DNA from: CAXDOZ01 sp963991145
GTDB lineage: Bacteria; Bacteroidota; Bacteroidia; Chitinophagales; JABDMM01
Length of the DNA stretch: 15,081 nucleotides
Direction of reading: 5' to 3'
Assembly: GCA_963991145.1 (NCBI GenBank)
Contig: CAXDOZ010000055.1
Coordinates: 1 to 15,081, forward strand
Made by a program: the position numbers and the translations under genes. Below the pieces are notes generated by a model. It worked only from the letters and a program-made list of their open reading frames with translations, ran no database searches and had not been told where the DNA came from. Below, one piece after another: positions 1-5,517 of this stretch; within the stretch, counting starts at the first letter, position 1; every line of letters begins with the position of its first letter.

Positions 1-418
1 CCTCCGCATCGGCCCGAAGGGCCACAGAAAGCTTACCCTCCGACATTGCGATAATGGCCACATAGATGTTCTCAAACCTGGCCTCCCAATAACTGATCTT
101 GTTGAAGTTCTTCTCATTGATATCCTGCACCAGGAAAATGAAATTCGACCGGATATTCTTTGCTGAAAAAGGAGGAAGAAGGTCTGATTGGAGCAGACTG
201 TCGATTCTTGGCAGAAGTCCAAAGTAGAGATCGTTACCCCTTTTGGTCATCTCCTCATTGGGGACGCAGATCGCCTGATCTGAGATCTGGTCCAGGATGT
301 CAATTCGAAGCAGCTCAGCCTCCAATGACTCCTCAGTGATTGCGGGAGCTCTATAAGCCTGGCCTGCGGCCGATTGGCAAAGAATGACGAAGAATAATAG
401 GTACAGGGTACTTTTCAC
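1..418 (-). CDS. Secreted protein of unknown function (partial, C-terminus beyond window)
   Basis: An open frame runs from a GTG at 418 to the left edge, giving 139 codons with no stop. The first residues form a classic signal peptide: MKST, then a hydrophobic stretch (LYLLFFVIL), then a cleavage region near QSAAGQA. GTG is the only sensible start, because an in-frame stop (TAA at 430-428) lies 9 bases upstream and no ATG occurs before the mature region. The mature part looks helical and charged (EESLEAELLRIDIL, then LLPRIDSLLQSDLL) and contains YWEARFENIYVAI. I recognise no family or catalytic motif. It is divergent from the lipoprotein gene at 481, with 62 bp between them. A TAnnTTTG-like box lies only 4 bases before the GTG, so the transcript may be nearly leaderless. 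The protein is probably periplasmic or exported; its function is unknown. Confidence 0.8.
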   Translation of the reverse strand, partial: MKSTLYLLFFVILCQSAAGQAYRAPAITEESLEAELLRIDILDQISDQAICVPNEEMTKRGNDLYFGLLPRIDSLLQSDLLPPFSAKNIRSNFIFLVQDINEKNFNKISYWEARFENIYVAIIAMSEGKLSVALRADAE

Positions 419-422
419 GCGG

Positions 423-430
423 CAAAATTA
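423..430 (-). promoter_or_regulatory. Candidate -7 promoter box for the gene at 418
   Basis: On the minus strand this reads TAATTTTG, a full match to the Bacteroidota -7 consensus TAnnTTTG. It ends 4 bases before the GTG start at 418. No convincing TTG at -33 was found. The box lies inside a 15-bp imperfect palindrome (423-437) that carries a similar sequence on the plus strand. Confidence 0.4.
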
Positions 431-480
431 ACTTTTGTACTCATATGGCTTGAGCATTAAGGGATTTGTATTTTGGGAAT

Positions 481-999
481 ATGGCAAGATGGATGCCAAT
501 ATGTCTAGTGCTTTTGATCTTTACTGCCTGTGCTAAGAAGCGTCAGGAGAAGAAAAAGCAGGAGCAGCAACAAAAGGTGCTGGCTTTGAATGGCGTGGTG
601 ACAAGGCATCACGATCGATTGATCGAGGAGTTTCAGGAGTTTTATGGCGGCCTCTACATTCAGCCAATCGACTTGATCGTAGATAATTATCAGGATCTCG
701 ATTCTTTGATTCAAAGCGGAAAAGACTCTATTCTTTTGGTAGGTAGCCCCGATTCCGACAGCCTGTTCTTTAGGGAGTCGCTGAATCTATTTGAATTCTA
801 TGAGGCCACCTGGGAAGGTCCCCTTTGGGAGATCGTATTGATCATGGAGCGCTTCGAGCTTGAAAGAATAGACGATACTTATCAGATCAAACCTTTGGTT
901 GATAGTATCATTCATAAAGAGCAGGTCCTTATTGAAGACTGGGAAGGGAGCCTTCGGCGGATTTCAGATCAGCTGGAAATGGAACTTGAAGAGGAATGA
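481..999 (+). CDS. Lipoprotein of unknown function
   Basis: A 172-residue protein with a lipoprotein signal: MARWMPICLVLLIFTAC, with the lipidated cysteine at residue 17. I start at ATG 481 because it gives a normal signal peptide. An upstream in-frame TTG at 466 only adds five residues (MYFGN) before it. Directly after the cysteine is a strongly basic, glutamine-rich tract (AKKRQEKKKQEQQQK, residues 18-32). This is the opposite of the acidic signal that sends Bacteroidota lipoproteins to the cell surface, so retention facing the periplasm is more likely. The rest mixes acidic helices (MERFELERIDDTY and a C-terminal EMELEEE) with a short LLVGSPDSDS segment. No known domain was recognised. The stop lies 17 bp before the DUF547 gene, so the two are probably co-transcribed. 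Confidence 0.85.
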   Translation: MARWMPICLVLLIFTACAKKRQEKKKQEQQQKVLALNGVVTRHHDRLIEEFQEFYGGLYIQPIDLIVDNYQDLDSLIQSGKDSILLVGSPDSDSLFFRESLNLFEFYEATWEGPLWEIVLIMERFELERIDDTYQIKPLVDSIIHKEQVLIEDWEGSLRRISDQLEMELEEE

Positions 1000-1016
1000 T
1001 GTAAGTATTTAAGAAA

Positions 1017-1820
1017 ATGGCGTCAAAGAGATCTATGTGGAAGTATATTTTGATCGGTGGAGGAATCCTGATCCTGATTGTGGTCATTTTCTTTCTTTTT
1101 CAGCTCTATTATCATCCTAAGACCAATTACGATAGCTACTCAAATGAGCCCATTAAGCACGATCTCTTTACAGAGGTTTTGAATGAGCATGTTAACCAAG
1201 AGGGCTTTGTCAATTATGATGGCCTGGCGGCCGATAGGTCTGGGCTCGACGAATATCTTAAAATGCTGAGATCAAATCACCCCGGCTCAAACTGGACTGA
1301 GGAAGAGAAGCTGGCTTATTGGATCAACGCATATAATGCCTTTACCCTTGAGATTGTCCTTGATCACTATCCATTGGAATCGATCCGACATATCCGCAGG
1401 TGGTCACTTCCCTTTATAAATTCGGTTTGGGATATCAAGTTCATCGACATTCAGGAGGAGACTTATTCGCTCAATAATATCGAGCACGATATCCTTCGAA
1501 TTGAGTTTGGTGAGCCTCGTATCCATTTTGCGATCAATTGTGCGAGTTACTCCTGTCCGAAATTGCTGAACGAAGCCTATTCTGCAGATAAGTTAGAAGA
1601 GCAGCTTCAGGCTCAGGCCATCGATTTTATCAATGATCCGCTCAGGAATAAGATCTCAAAGGATAAAGCAGAGATCTCACAGATCTTCCTGTGGTTCAAA
1701 GGTGATTTCACAAAGGATGGATCAGTGATGGAGTATGTGAATCAGTTTGCTGAAACCCCATCCGCCGGAGGCGTAAAACCCAGCCATCTCGAGTATAACT
1801 GGGACCTCAATAAGCAGTAA
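1017..1820 (+). CDS. DUF547 domain protein, membrane-anchored
   Basis: 267 residues. One N-terminal membrane segment (about residues 9-31, IGGGILILIVVIFFLFQL) is followed by a DUF547 domain of about 180 residues. Hallmarks visible are FVNYDGL (64-70), LAYWINAYNAFTL (99-111), the NNIEHDILR region (153-161) and HFAINCASYSCPKL (170-183) with cysteines 175 and 180. DUF547 occurs in many bacteria and in plants. Its biochemical activity is not established to my knowledge, and the invariant Asn, His and Cys residues suggest a hydrolase- or transferase-like site, which is only inference. The anchor with few N-terminal residues before it suggests the domain faces the periplasm. It lies 17 bp after the lipoprotein gene, a likely operon. 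The TAA stop (1818-1820) touches the stop of the convergent gene with no spacer. Confidence 0.88.
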   Translation: MASKRSMWKYILIGGGILILIVVIFFLFQLYYHPKTNYDSYSNEPIKHDLFTEVLNEHVNQEGFVNYDGLAADRSGLDEYLKMLRSNHPGSNWTEEEKLAYWINAYNAFTLEIVLDHYPLESIRHIRRWSLPFINSVWDIKFIDIQEETYSLNNIEHDILRIEFGEPRIHFAINCASYSCPKLLNEAYSADKLEEQLQAQAIDFINDPLRNKISKDKAEISQIFLWFKGDFTKDGSVMEYVNQFAETPSAGGVKPSHLEYNWDLNKQ

Positions 1821-2240
1821 TTACCAGAATTTAGTGTGGCTAAAGCCGATTGCCAGAAGGGTGAGATGCACGATATAGGCGAAAAGAAGGATTCCCTGAT
1901 AGCGCCAGAAGGTGTTCATGTGCTTCATGCTCTCCTCGTAGACAAAATCCTTTCCTGTCCTGTTAAAGCGATGGAGCGACTTTTGTGCCTTTCTTAACTT
2001 CAAAGCAGATAGAAGCACGAAAACCACCACGAAAAGGATTGCAATGTAGATATACCAGTCTGTAGCAAAATGAAGGTCACCGCTTTGGTTTTCCTGATAC
2101 CAGAGGAACAGCACCAATGCAGCCGTTGCCACGGCACCTGCTAGGGATCCGAGTCCGAGGAAGATAAAGAACGACAAGGTATCGTTCAGCATTCCCAATA
2201 GTCTTGGCTGTAATGGTTCGCCTTTGCTCTCGACTTTCAC
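1821..2240 (-). CDS. Small membrane protein with three predicted helices
   Basis: 139 residues with a GTG start at 2240. No earlier ATG or GTG is possible before an in-frame stop at 2261-2259; the next in-frame ATG is codon 17 and would still precede the first helix. Three hydrophobic segments lie at about residues 23-47, 62-82 and 112-132, separated by a basic cytoplasmic-type loop (ALKLRKAQKSLHRFNRTGK). The layout, with a final helix preceded by an aromatic FWRYQGILL segment, is reminiscent of small Bacteroidota DUF-type membrane proteins (possibly DUF5362-like). I could not confirm a family and assign no function. The gene is convergent with the DUF547 gene, the two stop codons forming TAATTA with no spacer. 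Confidence 0.75.
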   Translation of the reverse strand: MKVESKGEPLQPRLLGMLNDTLSFFIFLGLGSLAGAVATAALVLFLWYQENQSGDLHFATDWYIYIAILFVVVFVLLSALKLRKAQKSLHRFNRTGKDFVYEESMKHMNTFWRYQGILLFAYIVHLTLLAIGFSHTKFW

Positions 2241-2253
2241 GGGGATATTAACG

Positions 2254-2261
2254 CAAATTTA
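2254..2261 (-). promoter_or_regulatory. Candidate -7 promoter box for the small membrane protein gene
   Basis: The minus strand reads TAAATTTG, a full match to TAnnTTTG, 13 bases upstream of the GTG start at 2240. A -33 TTG at the expected spacing is not obvious, so this rests on the -7 match and its position. Confidence 0.4.
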
Positions 2262-2417
2262 AGCTATTGGTTTTCAGTAACGACTGATTTTCAAGAACTA
2301 ATGACACAGACTCTTGATTTGTAGCGTCCTAGGTATGGGTCTGAGCTATAATCTCAAACATGATCAATATCAGCAAGGATGACCTATGCTTAAACAAATC
2401 GCTCACTTAATAATCCG

Positions 2418-2425
2418 TACTTTTG
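2418..2425 (+). promoter_or_regulatory. Candidate -7 promoter box for the desaturase operon
   Basis: TACTTTTG followed by CAG matches the Bacteroidota TAnnTTTG pattern. It lies 67 bases before the ATG at 2493, leaving an untranslated leader of roughly 60 bases. No clear TTG at -33. Confidence 0.45.
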
Positions 2426-2492
2426 CAGCTGAAACAAAAACGGGAGCTATTCATTTACCCCGTATCATTGGCAGACTCAAAAGCGGGCCGAT

Positions 2493-3458
2493 ATGAACAT
2501 GCAAGCACATAACATAACCAAGCCGAGCAAGAACGATTATTACTGGGACGTAGGTCCGGAGCCGCACCTGGCGCGAAGAAAAGCGATCCTTAAAGCACAT
2601 CCGGAAGTGAAAAAGCTCTTTGGAATCAACCCACGATTGAAGTACTCAGCGGTGATCCTCGTGATCATTCAGCTGGCAATTGCACTTACGATCAAGGATT
2701 GGGGTATGAAATGGTACATCTTCATTCCAGTGGCATACTTCGTTGGAGCTACTATTCAGCAAGCACTATTTCTTGCGATCCACGAGATCACTCACTTTAT
2801 GGCTTTCTCAAAGCCAGACAACAATAATTACCTGGCATTCTTTGCAAATCTTCCAATTGTGTTGCCATTTGCGATGTCATTTAAGTTCTATCACAATGAG
2901 CACCACTGGCAGCAGGGTAAAGACGGAGTAGATTCCGATATCCCTTCTGTTGAAGAAGCGACTCTATTCCGTGGATTCTTCGGAAAAGTGATCTGGTTCC
3001 TAAATCAGATCTTCTTCTACGCTGTTCGTCCAATGACGATGAAACAGGCACCGTGGGACAAGTGGCAGGTTTACAACTGGGTTTTCCAATTCGGTATGAT
3101 GGCGATCCTTATTCCTTTCATGGGATGGCAGGGATTGGCTTACCTGCTATTGGGATTGGTATTCGCAGGGGGACTTCACCCAACGGCCGGACACTTCATC
3201 TCTGAGCACTTTGTATTCAAGCCAGGACAGGAAACTTATTCTTACTACGGTCCATTGAACCTTGTTACTTACAATGTTGGCTATCACAATGAGCACCACG
3301 ATTTCCCGAATATCCCGGGTTCTCGTTTGCCTGAGTTGAGAAAGATGGCACCAGAGTTCTACGATGATCTCGACTCTTACAGCAGTTGGACAGGCGTGAT
3401 CATCAAGTTCCTTTTCACAAAGGACGTTACACTCTACAGCCGCACAAAGCGCAACTAG
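2493..3458 (+). CDS. Sphingolipid delta-4 (dihydroceramide) desaturase-like membrane fatty acid desaturase
   Basis: 321 residues, close to the 323 of human DEGS1. It is collinear with the animal dihydroceramide desaturase family from end to end. An N-terminal DYYWDVGPEPHLARRKAIL region resembles the family's DFEWVYTDQPHADRRREIL. The three histidine boxes that bind the di-iron centre are HEITH (97-101), HNEHH (134-138) and HNEHH (265-269). The signature GVDSDIP is at 145-151, GGLHPTAGHFISEH at 226-239, ETYSYYGPLNL at 247-257, and NVGYHNEHHDFPNIPG at 261-276. Hydrophobic spans fit a four-helix integral membrane enzyme. The family uses O2 and an electron donor to insert a trans C4-C5 double bond in the sphingoid base of dihydroceramide. 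In a Bacteroidota cell the substrate could be a dihydroceramide or a sulfonolipid; this is inference. It leads a same-strand run, 32 bp before the deacetylase gene. A second ATG at 2499 is an equally possible start. Confidence 0.9.
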   Translation: MNMQAHNITKPSKNDYYWDVGPEPHLARRKAILKAHPEVKKLFGINPRLKYSAVILVIIQLAIALTIKDWGMKWYIFIPVAYFVGATIQQALFLAIHEITHFMAFSKPDNNNYLAFFANLPIVLPFAMSFKFYHNEHHWQQGKDGVDSDIPSVEEATLFRGFFGKVIWFLNQIFFYAVRPMTMKQAPWDKWQVYNWVFQFGMMAILIPFMGWQGLAYLLLGLVFAGGLHPTAGHFISEHFVFKPGQETYSYYGPLNLVTYNVGYHNEHHDFPNIPGSRLPELRKMAPEFYDDLDSYSSWTGVIIKFLFTKDVTLYSRTKRN

Positions 3459-3490
3459 TATTGGGGCATTCTGTATTTTGCAGATAGCCC

Positions 3491-4366
3491 ATGCGCAATA
3501 CGCTTTACCGCATTTTACATCAGCTTTATCCGCTCCTGCCCAAGCGCAGGTTCAAGGGTGTAATTTTTCCCTTTTACCACGCTGTAAGTAATGAGCCCAG
3601 AGTGCATTATAAGCACTTGTTTGAGCTGCGCACTGTTGAGGCCTTTCAGGCCGATTTAGACTATCTGCAATCAAACTACCGCGCTTTGAGCCTTGAGGAG
3701 GCGATTGCATACGATAGCAATGAGCCAGCCTTTCACCTCAGCTTCGACGATGGATTCTCCGAGTGTTATGAGCTGATCGCTCCAATATTGGAGGAGCGCG
3801 GGCTTTCAGCTACCTTCTTTCTGAATCCTGAATTTCTAGATAACAAGGGATTGATGCATCGCTGCAAGGCATCGGTTTTGACCGAGGCGGAGCCAGAAAA
3901 GCGAGGTGAGTTCATGAGTATTCGTTACCGACAAAAAGGATTGCTCGATGCTCTGGCGATTGACATGGGAATCGATTGGGACGAGTACCTGCAAATTGAA
4001 AAACCTTACATGAATGTGGAGCAGGTGCAGGATCTGGTGAAGCGAGGATTTTCTATTGGCTCGCATAGTCTTGACCATCCCGAGTTCCCTCTTATTTCAC
4101 CTGAACAGCAAGTAGAGCAAATTAAAAAAAGCCAGCAGGAGCTTGAGGGCCTATTGGGCCTGCGGCCCGATGTCTTTGCCTTCCCATTTGAAGATTTGGG
4201 CGCAGATAGTGCTTGTTTTGAAGTTTTGAAAGAGAACTATTCAGCCAGCTTTGGCACAAGCGGAATTAAAAAAGATCCCAGAGCAAATCACTTCCAACGA
4301 TTGGATATGGAGAAAGCGAAATGGAGCGGTAAAGAATTGTTGGAGTTGAAGGTGTTGATGAGTTAA
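3491..4366 (+). CDS. Polysaccharide deacetylase (NodB-fold, carbohydrate esterase 4-like)
   Basis: 291 residues. NodB motifs are visible in order: SFDDG (84-88), where the first Asp is the usual catalytic base and the second a metal ligand; HSLDH (192-196), giving the two metal-binding histidines; and an RPDVFAFPFED stretch (225-235) matching the family's R-x-P-Y/F groove motif. YHAV at 29-32 is also typical of this clan. The enzymes hydrolyse N- or O-acetyl groups from sugars such as GlcNAc in glycans. There is no signal peptide or membrane helix, so it probably acts in the cytoplasm on a lipid-linked or nucleotide-linked sugar rather than on finished wall polymer (inference). It sits between the desaturase (32 bp) and the GNAT gene (25 bp). 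A TATTTTG sequence 10 bases before the ATG could give it an internal promoter with a very short leader. Confidence 0.85.
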   Translation: MRNTLYRILHQLYPLLPKRRFKGVIFPFYHAVSNEPRVHYKHLFELRTVEAFQADLDYLQSNYRALSLEEAIAYDSNEPAFHLSFDDGFSECYELIAPILEERGLSATFFLNPEFLDNKGLMHRCKASVLTEAEPEKRGEFMSIRYRQKGLLDALAIDMGIDWDEYLQIEKPYMNVEQVQDLVKRGFSIGSHSLDHPEFPLISPEQQVEQIKKSQQELEGLLGLRPDVFAFPFEDLGADSACFEVLKENYSASFGTSGIKKDPRANHFQRLDMEKAKWSGKELLELKVLMS

Positions 4367-4391
4367 ATATCCAATTCCCTACCTTCACCTC

Positions 4392-5504
4392 ATGCCCCAG
4401 ATCCGGAAGATCACTCTCGCTGAACTTTGGGATTTTGTTCGTTCCGAGCATTATCAAAAACTGCCGGTTTTGCCAATTTCTGAGCAAAGGGCACTTAGCT
4501 ATATCCATAACCCAAGAGCTGAAGCTGAAGATGCAGTAATGTTCCTCGCCTATGAGAATGATCAGCTGGCGGGCTATCGGGTCACCTTACCCGATCAGAT
4601 AAATGTGGATGGAAACATGGAGCATATGGGTTGGTACTCCTGCGTGTGGGTAGACCCGAATATGCGCGGAAAGGGCATTGCCAAGCAAATGGTTGAACAT
4701 ACTTTGGAGGCCTGGCAGCAAAGAATTCTTTTGCAGAATCCTATCCCCGCTTCTGAAGCGCTCTATCGCGGTAGCGGTCTTTTCCCAAGAGATAATTATA
4801 GGCAGGGCTTTCGAGGATATTTTCGTCCTGAGTTTTCAAAGATCCTCTCTAGCAAAGGAGGAATCTTCAAAGCACTTGGACCGGCATGGTCCATTGCAGA
4901 TTGGCTGGCAAAACCAGTTAACTCAATTCGACTTGGACTATCTGCCTCAAAGTTTAATGTGGACCCTGCCAGTTTCCAGGCGGTAACAAATTTTGACGAT
5001 CGCGATGATGAGCTCCTTTCTCAATTAGATTCAAAAGACCTGACTCGCAAGCGATCCATCGACCTCAACTGGTGGATCAATTATCCCTGGGTGCTCTCTT
5101 CCTCTTTGCAGGATAGAACATCGAGCAGGTATTACTTTTCCGCTATTGATGATCGCTTTGAATTTCTTCCATTCCGACTCTTTGACGCTTCTGGAAATCA
5201 AAACGGATTGATCCTCTTTTCGATTCGGGGAAGGGAATTGAGAACTGCTTATGCAAGATTGGAAAGGGCAAACATTCCCGCGGTAGCGAGCCTGATCGCC
5301 TCCCTGATGTATCAGTTAAACCTGGCCACCTTCACCACATTCAGCGCTGAGCTGGTGAAGCACTTTGAGAAAAACGGAGGCTACTTTATGTTCCAAAAAA
5401 GTCTTCGCAGATTGTATCTTGTTTCAAAAGTATTTGACCAAGAGGAGGTTAACATGGACGTTCTCCGCTTTCAAGACGGCGACGGCGATGCTGCCTTCAC
5501 CTAA
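4392..5504 (+). CDS. GNAT-family acyltransferase with long C-terminal half (possible tandem GNAT)
   Basis: 370 residues. The N-terminal third carries a GNAT motif A: WYSCVWVDPNMRGKGIAKQM (81-100), with the R-G-K-G-I-A acyl-CoA pyrophosphate loop at 92-97. These enzymes move an acetyl or other acyl group from CoA to an amine. Residues of about 180-370 show no motif A but keep a structured mix of strands and helices, including an NWWINYPWVLSS stretch and a closing DGDGDAAFT. This ending resembles that of two-domain GNAT or FemAB-like proteins, so the C-terminal half may be a degenerate second GNAT fold; this is inference. No signal peptide, so cytoplasmic. It is 25 bp after the deacetylase and 13 bp before the channel gene, arguing for one operon. 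A deacetylase followed by an acyltransferase suggests re-acylation of the same amino sugar, untested. Confidence 0.8.
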   Translation: MPQIRKITLAELWDFVRSEHYQKLPVLPISEQRALSYIHNPRAEAEDAVMFLAYENDQLAGYRVTLPDQINVDGNMEHMGWYSCVWVDPNMRGKGIAKQMVEHTLEAWQQRILLQNPIPASEALYRGSGLFPRDNYRQGFRGYFRPEFSKILSSKGGIFKALGPAWSIADWLAKPVNSIRLGLSASKFNVDPASFQAVTNFDDRDDELLSQLDSKDLTRKRSIDLNWWINYPWVLSSSLQDRTSSRYYFSAIDDRFEFLPFRLFDASGNQNGLILFSIRGRELRTAYARLERANIPAVASLIASLMYQLNLATFTTFSAELVKHFEKNGGYFMFQKSLRRLYLVSKVFDQEEVNMDVLRFQDGDGDAAFT

Positions 5505-5517
5505 ATCCTGACCCCCT

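Larger units (their letters stand above)
2241..2492. other. 252-bp divergent intergenic region
   Basis: This is the longest gene-free stretch in the window. It separates the minus-strand membrane protein from the desaturase and holds a candidate promoter for each. No ORF with a credible start, tRNA-like fold or repeat was seen in its middle (about 2270-2400). A weak hairpin is possible in the desaturase leader, with ACGGG at 2440-2444 pairing with CCCGT at 2459-2463 around a 14-base loop. It is not followed by a T-run and is not a terminator. Confidence 0.5.

Noticed and set aside
466..480. TTG start at 466 for the lipoprotein
   Set aside because: It only adds five residues before the signal peptide and overlaps a promoter-like TATTTTG; ATG 481 is better.
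505..714. Minus-strand Leu/Ile-rich frame inside the lipoprotein gene
   Set aside because: It is the antisense of the Lys/Gln-rich tract of the real lipoprotein, which has a clear signal peptide and operon context.
2440..2463. Possible hairpin in the desaturase leader as terminator or riboswitch
   Set aside because: The stem is only 5 bp with a 14-base loop, no T-run and no known riboswitch features.
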